In this document: in pieces, positions 1 to 9,499 of the stretch | How positions within the stretch are numbered: the stretch's first letter is position 1 | Layout of the letters: every line of letters starts with the position of its first letter | DNA from: Tannerellaceae bacterium | GTDB lineage: Bacteria > Bacteroidota > Bacteroidia > Bacteroidales > Tannerellaceae | Reading direction: 5' to 3' | DNA: 12,059 bases | Assembly (NCBI GenBank): GCA_020860805.1 | Contig: JAJBTP010000064.1 | Location: 1-12,059, forward strand | Position numbers and translations under genes: made by a program | Notes under the pieces: generated by a model | Seen by the model: only the letters and a program-made list of their open reading frames with translations | Databases searched by the model: none | Told to the model about the DNA's origin: nothing

Positions 1-1008
1 GGGATGGTTTGGGGGCGTTCTAAACCCATCTCATACCGGACGGGAACGAATGCTTCTGAACCTTATTTACATAAAGATATACAACTGTTGTCCCACTATA
101 TCCGTATGCATTTGGTTAGTCTGGACGAAATCAAATATGAAATTCAGTATGAATTACGTGTGGAAAAGGAATTTGTTGAAAATCCATTCTTATATGCATC
201 CGCCAGAGAAGAAGAAAAGTTCATACAGGTGAATGGAAATAATCTGATAACTGTACCCTATGACAGAGAATCACTGAAAGAAGAAGATTGGAAAGAAATA
301 GAGAAAATATACCGGAAAGACTTTTTTAACTATCCGGTAAAATATGTGTTGACTTATTTACCTGTTACGCTGGAGCAGGGTGACCATCGTATTACAGTCC
401 GTTACAAAGCTCAGACAAATGCCCGTTTTGATTCACCCTCGAATATATATATATATACTGCTTTCTATTCCTACGAACCGATAAGAGATACTCCTCCTGC
501 ATCCGGTGAATGGGTTGTTGATATCCTTTTAGAAGATACCAAAAACAAATGGGAATTTAAAGATAAGATAATAGATGGAAATATACGAAAAATATGGAAG
601 AAAAGAGAACTTCCGGCGACTATGGTATGCTCAACAAAAGAACCTACATTCTGGTGGGCAAGGTTGATAGATTCCTTTACTATATCAAATTTGTTTTTTA
701 TAAGCATACTCCTTTTAACCTTCCCCCACATGTGGTGTATGGCCCGGTACAGGAAGAAAAACGGTACTAAAAAAGTGCCCGGAATTGTATGGAAAGGAGC
801 TCTCCTTGTCGTATTTCTTCACTTCATCGTCTTCCCTTTAACCCTGGCCACCCTTTATAATATTTTTGCTGCAGATGACCATTTTGAAATAGACCAATGG
901 ATAATATCTCTATTAGGAATAGGATTTGTTTTAGGAATCTTCATTTACCTCCCCCTTGCCGCAATAATGGATGCTATATTCAGAAGAATTTTTATCAGGA
1001 AAGGATAA
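1..1008 (+). CDS. Membrane protein of unknown function, 5' end probably cut by the window
   Basis: I do not recognise this protein. The frame is open from the first base; the first ATG is at position 4, but there is no signal peptide or untranslated leader, so the true N-terminus probably lies upstream. From that ATG it has 334 residues. Residues 1-220 are a hydrophilic, aromatic-rich domain with alternating beta-like patterns. Three hydrophobic segments follow at about 226-245, 261-289 and 298-322, separated by a basic loop (residues 248-258), and the protein ends in a basic tail (RRIFIRKG). The large soluble part is likely extracytoplasmic, with the basic loop and tail cytoplasmic (inference from positive charges). 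The gene is clearly more A+T-rich than the others in the window and contains a (AT)7 run at 443-457 coding for Ile-Tyr repeats. It converges on pbpC, and no functional link between the two is visible. Confidence 0.7.
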   Translation, partial: GMVWGRSKPISYRTGTNASEPYLHKDIQLLSHYIRMHLVSLDEIKYEIQYELRVEKEFVENPFLYASAREEEKFIQVNGNNLITVPYDRESLKEEDWKEIEKIYRKDFFNYPVKYVLTYLPVTLEQGDHRITVRYKAQTNARFDSPSNIYIYTAFYSYEPIRDTPPASGEWVVDILLEDTKNKWEFKDKIIDGNIRKIWKKRELPATMVCSTKEPTFWWARLIDSFTISNLFFISILLLTFPHMWCMARYRKKNGTKKVPGIVWKGALLVVFLHFIVFPLTLATLYNIFAADDHFEIDQWIISLLGIGFVLGIFIYLPLAAIMDAIFRRIFIRKG

Positions 1009-1026
1009 GATTCTTTCATTGATAAG

Positions 1027-1048
1027 GCACAGAATCAGAATTCTGCGC
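1027..1048 (+). terminator. Weak stem-loop after the membrane-protein gene
   Basis: An imperfect hairpin lies 19 bases after the stop codon. CAGAAT (1030-1035) pairs with ATTCTG (1040-1045) across a four-base loop, extended by GC/GC beyond one A-C mismatch. No T-tract follows, so it is at best a weak or factor-dependent terminator. Confidence 0.2.
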
Positions 1049-1096
1049 AATAATACTTAAATACAAAAGCATAACTATCTTTTCAACCGTGCAAAA

Positions 1097-1238
1097 GTTA
1101 ACTCATACCCGTGCGTAACTATACCTACGTTAAGCACACCAAACAAAAAAGTTACGCACACCCGCTGGAATAGTTACGCACACTCATTAAAAAAGTTACG
1201 CACACCCGTCGGAATAGGTATGCACACCCAAAAATAAA
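1097..1238 (+). repeat. 22-bp tandem repeat array with 44-bp higher-order period
   Basis: Five consecutive units start exactly 22 bases apart at 1129, 1151, 1173, 1195 and 1217. Each begins with a version of GTTACGCACAC; the copies at 1151, 1173 and 1195 are identical over these 11 bases, while 1129 (GTTAAGCACAC) and 1217 (GGTATGCACAC) are diverged. The second half alternates between an A-rich tail (units 1, 3 and 5, for example TCATTAAAAAA) and a GC-richer tail of the form CCGYYGGAATA (units 2 and 4), giving a 44-bp super-repeat. A diverged copy, GTTAACTCATACCCG, sits at 1097. An inverted copy, GTGCGTAAC, at 1111-1119 can pair with 1129-1137 (one mismatch, nine-base loop) or with any downstream copy. 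The array fills most of the gap between two convergent genes. I find no reading frame in it and do not recognise it as a named element. Confidence 0.85.
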
Positions 1239-1255
1239 CTTCTGCGTTCTTCGTT

Positions 1256-3610
1256 TCACTCCCTTACCTGGAACGATATCTTCCGCTGGTTACCCTGTTC
1301 ATCTACCAATGTCAGAAGATGAATGCCCGGTTCCGGTTCGCAGAGGACTTCGTGAGTGCCTGAGGTTTTCCCTAAAAACAAATCATCCAGATGCCAGTAA
1401 ATAGTAGCATCCCGCCGGGCATGAGCCGCTTTAAAAATAAATTTCTCTTTTTCACCACTGAACCCTTTCGGAAGGAATAATATGGCATTATGTTCGGGAT
1501 AGATAATATCAATCTGCCTACTCTCTTCCGGATTACAACCGGGTTTCATAGGAGGAAGCGGACGGTAGTCCATACGGTAATTACGGTAATAATACTCCTG
1601 GGAAGGAGGCAGTACGAACCACGAACGGGAAACCATCCGCGAAGGCGACTCACACGAGCTGTTTACCCGGAACGCTTCATCCGCTGTTGAATGAATCCGT
1701 TGGTGGTAGGGATAAACCGGAGTAATTACGCCGGCTGCAGGAATATATACTGAGCCTACCGGTTCACAAATAACAGAAGCCTTATGTCCACCCAAACGGC
1801 AAACCGGAGTTACTACCATCTCATCATACGGTTGGTCAAACCAGCCGGAGCCCGGTAAAAGAGAAAAGATATCAAACATCACCGGCGCCGCATACCCTAC
1901 ACCCGTTAATCCGGCTTTGCCTTCTCCGGATGCGTTTCCTACCCATACCCACAGCGTAGCGGGGCGTGGTTCCAATCGCCCAGGCATCCCGGCTGCCGTA
2001 ACTGGTACCTGTTTTCCAGGTAATCTTTTTCATGGATTCAAATTGCTGCCAGTCCGCTTCTTCTTCCGGACGGTTCAGGGCCGACATGGCTTCATATGTA
2101 CACCAGATAGAAGCCGCCGATAACACCGGTTGGTCGGTCAACCGTTTGTCGGTTATCGAAACAACAGGCTCTTTTTCCGGAGCCGGAAAAGGAGTAGGAG
2201 GGTGGATATCTGCGGGATTATACCGCCCGTTGTACGGATGGTAATGGTTCAGTACCCGTGACAGGGAAGCATACATACCGGTCATATCCCACAGGTTGCC
2301 TTCCGCACCCCCTAAAATAAGCGAGACACCGTAGTGGTCTTCAGAGAAATAAAGTGTAGTCATTCCCAGCCGTTTCAGTAGCGTCATAAAACGTCCGGTG
2401 TTGTAGCGGGACAGCATACGAACCAGTGGTACATTCAGCGAGCGTTCAATAGCCCGGTGAGCCGGTACAGCCCCGTGAAAGTGTTTGTTATAGTTTTGAG
2501 GCATAAAGCCGTTGATATTCAGGGGTACATCCGAAACCAGCATCGAAGGCAGCAGCAAACCATCGTGTAGCATGCCGGCATACAGGAACGGTTTCAGCAC
2601 ACTACCCGTACTCCGGGGAGCCATCACCACATCTGTATAATAGCCCCGCCTTTCTTCTCCGCTATACGATACATTTCCGGCATAGGCTACCACCTCTCCG
2701 GTTTCCACCTCTACCACCAGCGCAGCCAGATTGTAAATATGGTTTGAACTGTATTCCATAGCATACCGGTCTACCAAGTCCTGTATTCTTTTCTGGAAAT
2801 TGATATCCAGTGACGTAACAATAGAAGTACCTGGAGCCTGTGCCCCCAAACGGGCCAATAGGTGAGGGGCATCGTCGGGTAGGGGAACCGGTGCTTCCGG
2901 TAACTCTTCCATACAAGCCAGTTCGTAGTCGGTCTGTTCCAGTACTCCTTTCTCTTTTAGCCGCCATAACAACCGGTCTCTTTTTTCCTTTAATTGTTTC
3001 CGGTTCCTGCCGGGATGAATAAGTCCCGGAGCATTGGGTAATACGGCCAGGGTAGCACTTTCCGCCCAGGATAAACGACCGGCATCCCTTCCGAAATACC
3101 GCCATGCAGCTGTTTCCACGCCTACCACATTCCCCCCAAAAGGCGCGTGCGAAGCATACAGCCGGATCAAGTCCTTTTTCCGGTAAGTCGTTTCCAGAAA
3201 TAAAGCCCAGTTGACTTCTATTACCTTTTCATACCAGGTGCGGGAACGGTTACCCCGTGCCAGCCGTACCAACTGCATGGTGGGAGTACTACCGCCACTG
3301 ACCACCGAGGAGGCTCCTACATTCTGCCGGGTAGCACGTGCCAGGGCCAGCGGGTCAACCCCCGGGTGATAAAAGAACCGTTGGTCTTCAAACGTTGTCA
3401 GGCAGGTACTGAATTTGTCAGGTAAACCATCCGTCTCCGGAAAACGCCATTGACCGTCCGGTGCAATCCGTGCACCTAATAACTCACCGTTACGAGTATA
3501 TAATAAGGTAGAAAAAGGATCGGTAAAGAGAGGACGGGGCACAAGACAGCATAAAATCAGCCACCAGGTTAAGAAACACAGGAGTATTCCCCATACTATT
3601 TTTTTTCCAC
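1256..3610 (-). CDS. pbpC: Penicillin-binding protein 1C (bifunctional transglycosylase/transpeptidase), frameshifted as written
   Basis: This inner-membrane enzyme polymerises lipid II glycan strands and cross-links peptides in the periplasm. Residues are counted from the GTG at 3542. The GT51 domain has the catalytic Glu52 in FEDQRFFYHPGVD, then GGSTPTMQLVRLARG (83-97) and LETTYRKKDLIRLY (116-129). The transpeptidase has Ser314-Val-Leu-Lys317, Ser368-Leu-Asn370 and Lys510-Thr-Gly512. The C-terminal part, encoded in 1256 to about 1950, carries the PBP1C-specific domain and ends ISFQVRE. Two breaks are visible. Near 1948-1950 a G-run in the coding strand lost bases: reading changes from TTPRYAVG to VWVGNASGEG, the usual PBP1C continuation. 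The T8 run at 3599-3606 cuts off the start: codons upstream of 3542 encode a membrane anchor (IVWGILLCFLTWWLILCCLV) with no start codon, but one extra base there joins it to a GTG at 3608-3610. The restored length is about 785 residues, normal for the family. It is divergent from the macroglobulin gene. Confidence 0.93.
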
Positions 3611-3655
3611 CGACGGTTAAAAAGGGTATTTATTTGCAGGTTAAAAAACATTTAT

Positions 3656-3679
3656 ATTAACTTAGGATACTAAGTTAAT
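3656..3679. promoter_or_regulatory. Perfect 10-bp inverted repeat, candidate operator
   Basis: ATTAACTTAG (3656-3665) and CTAAGTTAAT (3670-3679) are exact reverse complements around the four-base centre GATA. The repeat lies between divergent pbpC and the macroglobulin gene and ends 10 bases before the -7 element, so it covers the expected -33 region of the rightward promoter. That geometry suits a dimeric regulator acting on one or both genes. No T-tract follows it, so it is not a terminator. The regulator is unknown. Confidence 0.5.
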
Positions 3680-3689
3680 GAAAATAAAT

Positions 3690-3697
3690 TATATTTG
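3690..3697 (+). promoter_or_regulatory. Bacteroidetes-type -7 element of the macroglobulin gene
   Basis: TATATTTG matches the Bacteroides primary sigma factor -7 consensus TAnnTTTG at all six fixed positions. No clear -33 TTTG is seen at the usual distance; that interval is occupied by the inverted repeat instead. Transcription would start near 3704, giving a leader of about 180 bases before the ATG at 3887. Confidence 0.5.
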
Positions 3698-3713
3698 CTC
3701 CTTTATAACAACA

Positions 3714-3820
3714 GGGATAACCTGAGAATTATTTTATCCCCGGCCAGGCTGGGGATCGCATGTGAACAGATAGCGAAGTAATTAATTGAGTCTTTTAACC
3801 GTTTGTGCTTTTGCGACCCC
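3714..3820 (+). promoter_or_regulatory. Structured 5' leader with mutually exclusive stems
   Basis: Three pairings can be read directly. Stem A: GGGATAA (3714-3720) with TTATCCC (3734-3740). Stem B: ATCCCC (3736-3741) with GGGGAT (3751-3756). Stem C: GGGGATCGCA (3751-3760) with TGCGACCCC (3812-3820), with one bulged A. Stem B shares bases with both A and C and cannot coexist with either, whereas A and C can form together. This is the layout expected of a riboswitch or other RNA switch, but I cannot match it to a known class (no TPP, cobalamin or SAM core seen). The region has no convincing coding frame. A function is inferred from base pairing alone. Confidence 0.4.
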
Positions 3821-3831
3821 ACCACCGAGTA

Positions 3832-3849
3832 GGATAACAATTGTTTTCC
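3832..3849. other. Imperfect palindrome in the leader before the macroglobulin start
   Basis: GGATAACAATTGTTTTCC is self-complementary apart from one T-T mismatch on each side of the symmetric core ACAATTGT. It lies 37 bases before the start codon. It could be a small protein-binding site or part of the leader fold; nothing further supports a role. Confidence 0.25.
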
Positions 3850-3886
3850 TTATTCCTTAGAATTGTATGTATTAAACCCTCGGAGT

Positions 3887-6800
3887 ATGAAAAAACAGTA
3901 TATTTTACTCTTGTTTGCCTTTAGCCTGCTTTTGATGATAAGTTGTAAAACGGGAGCAGGAGATAATCAGGAGGAAACCCTGACCTTTCATCCCTATGTG
4001 GAGGGCTTTACCACAGGTAACGTATCCCGTTTCACCCCCATACGTCTGGTGTTTAATGAAGATATTCCGTCTGAGAAACGACAGGACGGGAATATTGCCA
4101 AACGGGTAAAACTGAAACCATCGGCAGAGGGTGAGTATTTCTTTGAAGATGAACGTACCCTTGTTTTTAAACCTTCCCAGCCGCTCAGCCGGAATACTTC
4201 CTATGAAATGAAAACCGACCTGTCGGCGTGGTTCAATGTTCACTTGTCAGACCGTTCTTTCAGTTTCCGTTTTACAACCGTACCTTTTGAAGCACGGGCC
4301 TCCCTGCAGAATTTAAGCCTTAATAAAACAGATAAACAAGCCTGGGATATAACAGTAAATATATTTACGCTTGACCGTGAACCGGATGAATTGATTGAAT
4401 CCATTATTGACGTTTCCCAACCCGGATTAAAGCTAAGCTGGAACCATCTGTCCAATGGGAAAAACATGTCCTGACGATTGAAAATGTAAAGTATAAAGAA
4501 TCAGGCAATAACAACATTGAAGTAATTCTTAAAAAGAATAAGGAGAATATTCCACCGGCTACGTTGCTGAATGTCTCCATCCCTTCCCCGACAGATTTTA
4601 CAGTATATAATGTCCGGTTACTGAATGAATCGGAGAAATGTGTGGAAGTTGCTTTTACCCAACCTTTAGACCCCTCACAGGACGTTAACGGTTTGATTTA
4701 CCTTAAAAGGCGGTTCGGCCAAAGTAACGGATGAAGAGATTGTCAGCGTAGACGGTAATACCGTACGTATTTACCCGGCCATTACCCGGAAAGGAGATTT
4801 CCAGGTACATGTAAACCAGGGATTAAAAAGTATCAGCGGGCTTGCCCTGGCAGAAACCTATATACGCCAGCTGACTATCAGCGAAGAATTACCCCAGATA
4901 GAATTTATCGGAAAAGGCGTTATCCTGCCACAATCAACGGAACTGATCGTACCTTTCCGTGCGGTTCACCTGCGGGGAGTCGTGGTACGGGTGGTGCGGA
5001 TTATGGAGCACAATGTCGGACAGTTCCTGCAGAATAACCAACTGGAAGGAAGTAACCAGTTAACCCGTGTAGGCCGCCTTATCTGCCGGAAAACAGTTTT
5101 CATAGATGAAGAGGACGTAAACCTGGCCGAATGGAACACCTTTGCCATAGACCTCCGTAAATTAATGGAACCGGAACCGGGAGCCATCTACCGTATTGAA
5201 TTGGATATCAATAAAGACCTTTCCGTATATCCCTGTGGAGAAGATACCCCTAAAACCCGGGAAGAAATACTGGCAGACGATGACTACGCGTTTGAACAGG
5301 AAGTGAGCCGTTACGACCAGATACCTTATTACTATTATTACGATTACGATTATGACTACGATTATTGGTATGATTATGATTACGACAAACGGGACGACCC
5401 CTGTTCATCCAGTTATTATTACCGCAGGAAAATAGCCCGTAATGTAATGGCCAGTAACCTGGGTATCATTGCCAAACAGGGCAATACCAATGAAATGCTG
5501 GTCGTTGTGAATAATATCCTGACTACCTATCCGGAAAAATCAGTCGAAGTAAATATTTACAATTACCAGAACCAGGTAATAGGTTCAGGTACGACTGATG
5601 CACAGGGACAGGTACGAATCAAAATGGCAGGGGGACGCCCTTTCTTTATTATGGCCACCCAGGGCAAACAGAAATCCTACCTGCGGATTGACGGAGGTTC
5701 ATCCCTGTCGACCAGTAATTTTGACGTTTCCGGCGAAGTCGTACAAAAAGGAATCAAAGGTTTTATCTACGGTGACCGGGGTGTATGGCGTCCGGGTGAC
5801 ACCCTGTACATGAGTTTTATGCTGAACGACCGGGAAAATACCCTGCCGGATAACCATCCCGTTGTGATGGAACTCTTTAATCCCAATGGCCAGCTTTATT
5901 TGCGCAAAACAGCTACCCGTGGCGAATTGGGACTCTACTCTTTTACATTACCAACCGATCCCGACGTACCCACCGGGGCCTGGAATGTACAGGTAAAAGT
6001 AGGAGGGGTTAATTTCTACAAACGGGTGCGGGTGGAAAGTATCAAACCCAACCGGTTGAAAATAAACTTAACCCATCCGGACAACATTATTGTGCGGAAT
6101 GAAAAGTATACCAGTAAACTACATGTTGAGTGGTTACAGGGAGCCATTGCCCGGAACCTGAAATATGAAATTGAAGGAACTTTCTCGGCGATACCTACTA
6201 CGTTTGATAAATTCAAAGGATTTCATTTTGATATGCCTATCCGCGAATTTAAAACGGAAACCGCAGAAATGGCAAAAGGAAAAACCGACGCGGAAGGAAA
6301 TGCGGAAATACCGTTTAAGTTTGACCTCGGTGCAGCCGCTTCGGGTATGCTGAGTGTTTCTCTCTTTACACGGGTATATGAGGGTTCGGGTGATTTTAGT
6401 ATAGACGGAGAGCAAATCCTCTATTCTCCTTATACCTCTTATGCCGGTATCCAGATACCCGAAGAAAACAATTCCTGGTATCTGCATACGGATAAACAGT
6501 ACACGTATCATGCTGCTGCAGTGGATTACAGAGGAAAACCTCTGGATAATCGTCGTCTGAATGTGAAAATCTATAAAGTAGAACGTTACTGGTGGTGGAA
6601 TTCTTCGTATAAAAGTCTGGCGAATTATATGCAGAATTCACACAATAAGCCTATCCATAATTACACCATTACGACCGGTTCAAACGGACGGGCTACGTTC
6701 AACCTCAAAATACAAAAAGAAGACTGGGGAACCTATTATATAGAAGTTACTGACCCGGAAAGCAAGCACAAAGCCGGTATATTAAATTATTACGACTGGC

Positions 6801-9452
6801 CTTATTATGAAGGCCGCCGGGACAGAGGGGAGGACGGTTCCTCGCCGTTGACACTTACCTTAAAAACCGATAAGGAAACCTATGAACCGGGTGAAAAAAT
6901 ACACATCACTCTTCCATCTTCGGAAAGTAGCCGGGCCTTGGTGAGCATTGAAACAGGTACGAAGATATTATCTATGACCGAACATTATTGCAATGCGGAA
7001 GAAACCATTATAGAGATTGAGGCAACCGAAGAGATGCGCCCCAATGCGTATGCACACATTACGTTGTTGCAACCGCATGTGTATACGGAAAATGACTTAC
7101 CTATCCGTATGTATGGAATTGCACCTTTCAAAGTAAACTTTGCCGCCAGCCATCTTCATCCGGTGTTGACCGCGCCGGAGGAAATTAAGCCGGAACAGTC
7201 TTACGAAATTACGGTTTCCGAACAGAACGGACGGGAGATGGCTTATACCATAGCCATCGTAGATGAAGGGTTGCTCGACCTGACCCGTTTCAAAACACCT
7301 GACCCGTGGGCCGCCTTTAATGCCCGTGAAGCGTTGGGTATCACTACCTGGGATTTGTATAATAACATCGTCGGAGCCTATGGCGGACGCATCGAACAAA
7401 TCTTCAGTATCGGGGGAGACGACGACCTCAATGCCGAGCCCAAAGCTGTTGTGAACCGCTTCAAACCCGTAGTGCAGTTTGAAGGCCCCTTCCTGCTCAA
7501 AAAAGGTGAAAAGAAAAAACACCGGTATGATATGCCTAATTACAATGGCCGGGTACGCATGATGGTTGTTGCAGGCGATGGAACCGCCTACGGCCATACC
7601 GAAAAGAGTGTGATGGTACGTAAACCGGTGATGGTACTGGGTACAGTGCCGCGGGTGATAGGCATAGGCGAAGAAATGGTGGTTCCGGCTACCGTATTTG
7701 CTACCGAAGATAACATCGGTAAAGTACAGGTAACCCTTCAGTGTTCAGACAATATGGAAATCATCGGCGAACGCACCAGGGAACTAAACTTCAGCCGTAA
7801 AGACAATAAGAATGCCACTTTCCGGATACGGGTGAAAAACAAACCCGGTGCAGGCCGTATCGTTATGACTGCTTCCGGAAAAGGAGAGAATGCCACCTGG
7901 GAAACTGATATTGAAATACGTTCGGTACGCCGTCCGCAGGTACATTCCCGCCAGATAGTAATCGAACCCGGCAAAAGCTGGCAGGAAAATGTACAAATGC
8001 CGGGCGCAGCCGGAACCAACAGTCTGACACTCGAGGTAGCAGACATTATGCCGGTGGGCTTGTCCTTCCGCCTGGCTTACCTGATAGGCTATCCGCACGG
8101 ATGTATCGAACAGGTAACTTCCAAAGCATTCCCGCAACTGTATCTGAACCAGTTTACCCGTCTGACTATCTCGCAGGAGATAACCATCGAAGGAGCTGTA
8201 AAAGATGCTATCCTGCGGATTCGTTCCTACCAGATGCCTTCAGGAGCCTTCTCGTACTGGCCGGGAGGTAGTAGTGCCAACGGATGGGCTTCCGTGTATG
8301 TAACTCACTTCCTCCTGGAAACAGAAGCACATGGCTATGCCGTACCGGAAAATATAAAGAAATTATCGTTATCTAACCTGCGCAAGCTGGCACGGGCCTG
8401 GAACTCGTCGATAAGCAATGCCGCCCGTTCGAAGAAATGATACAGGCATACCGTCTATACGTACTGGCACTGGCACAAACACCGGAAATAGGTGCCATGA
8501 ACCGCCTGCGTGAAAGTACCAGGCAATATGCAATGAGCCGTTGGATACTGGCCTCTGCCTATGCGTTGACCGGACGGGTAGATGTAGCGAACGACCTGGT
8601 AAAAACAACCGTAGCCTTTGATTCCTACAGTGACCGTAGCTATGATTATACCTATGGCAGTTCGTTGCGGGATAAAGCCATGCGATTGCAAGCCCTTAGC
8701 CTGTTAAAGAAAACAGAAGAAGCGTCGGTACTGGTGAAAGAAATCTCAGCCACCCTATCCAGTGATAAGTGGCTGAGTACCCAGGAAACAGCCTATGCTT
8801 TATTAGGAATGTCTGAATTTATAGGACGTTATTCAACCTCCGATAAAATGCAGTTTGCCTATGCCGGAGGAGGCAAAAAAGAAACTATTAATACCGATGC
8901 CCATGTATGGAACAGTACACTGGTGAAAAACGGAGGCGAGACTGAAAAAGTAGAAGTCAACAATACCGGACGTTCTACTCTCTTTGTGCAGTTAATCACC
9001 GAAGGTACTCCGGATCAGGGTGAGGAAGAAGCGTACGCTAAAGATGTCTCAGTGGAGGTCAAATATATGGAAGGCAGTAAACCGGTAGATGTCAGCCTGC
9101 TGGAACAGGGCACTAACTTTACGGCTGTCGTGGTTGTGAAGAACACCACCTCCCGGCCAATGCAGACCTGGTATTAACCCAGGTATTCCCCTCCGGTTGG
9201 GAAATCCTGAATACCCGCTTCCTGGAAGGCGGCAGAGATACCCGTGATGCCGGTATCAGTTACCAGGATATACGGGACGACCGCGTGTATAGCTATATCG
9301 ACTACCTCGCAGCAGGCCGTGAGGTAACCGTACGCATCAACCTATGCACAGTTTATCCGGGTAAATTCTATCTGCCCCCTGTATGGTGTGAAGCCATGTA
9401 CGACAACCAGATACGGGCCAATACCGAAGGCATGCAAATAGAAATAAAATAA
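3887..9452 (+). CDS. Alpha-2-macroglobulin family lipoprotein (thioester protease trap), frameshifted as written
   Basis: This is a periplasmic or outer-membrane-anchored protease inhibitor: a protease cleaves the bait region and is then trapped covalently by the thioester. The ATG at 3887 is chosen because it starts a lipoprotein signal (MKKQYILLLFAFSLLLMISC, Cys20). In order follow an Ig-like N-terminal domain, a Tyr/Asp tract (about 481-500), an MG2 domain (KGFIYGDRGVWRPGDT, near 620), the bait region (AIVDEGLLDLTRF nearby), the A2M domain (FEGPFLLKKGEKKKH, near 1197), the thioester GCIEQ (Cys codon 8102-8104, near residue 1406), a helical thioester domain and a C-terminal receptor-like domain (FPSGWEILNTRF). 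The restored length, about 1855 residues, fits the family. Four breaks occur: GG at 4440-4441 (one G missing), A4 at 4705-4708 (one A extra), GG near 8400-8401 (one base missing) and CCC at 9152-9154 (one C missing). The open segments are 3887-4474, 4438-4734, about 4709-8440, about 8402-9177 and about 9153-9452. Homology continues across every junction. Confidence 0.93.
5327..5386 (+). repeat. Tyr-Asp tract in the macroglobulin gene
   Basis: Twenty consecutive codons encode five Tyr, then Asp-Tyr alternation broken once by a Trp, ending before KRDDP. At the DNA level these are imperfect GATTAY hexamers. The synonymous codons vary (TAT/TAC, GAT/GAC), which suggests the peptide pattern is maintained rather than being a fresh slippage product. 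It sits in a predicted linker before a Cys/Ser/Tyr-rich stretch. Confidence 0.85.
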
Positions 9453-9499
9453 ATATTAAGATACCACTACTAATAAAGACTAACCATATTGCTTACAGG

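Noticed and set aside
1097..1238. The repeat array as a CRISPR
   Set aside because: Units are 22 bases with no unique spacers of 30 or more bases; the variable halves alternate between two related tails, and no cas genes are present.
3721..3790. A known riboswitch, SRP RNA or RNase P RNA in the leader
   Set aside because: I looked for the conserved cores (TPP, cobalamin, SRP GGAAG loop, RNase P GAGGAAAGTCC) and none is present.
3832..3849. Resemblance of GGATAACAATT to half of the E. coli lac operator
   Set aside because: The match is to one half-site only, in an unrelated phylum and without any LacI-type regulator nearby. Chance is sufficient.
4705..4734. Programmed ribosomal frameshifting at CTTAAAAGG in the macroglobulin gene
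   Set aside because: The run is short, there is no obvious downstream stimulator, and eight other breaks in three genes have the same homopolymer character. Programmed shifts would not be needed nine times.
7097..7597. Long antisense open frame within the macroglobulin gene
   Set aside because: It is the shadow of a strongly conserved coding frame, with no promoter or recognisable protein signature.
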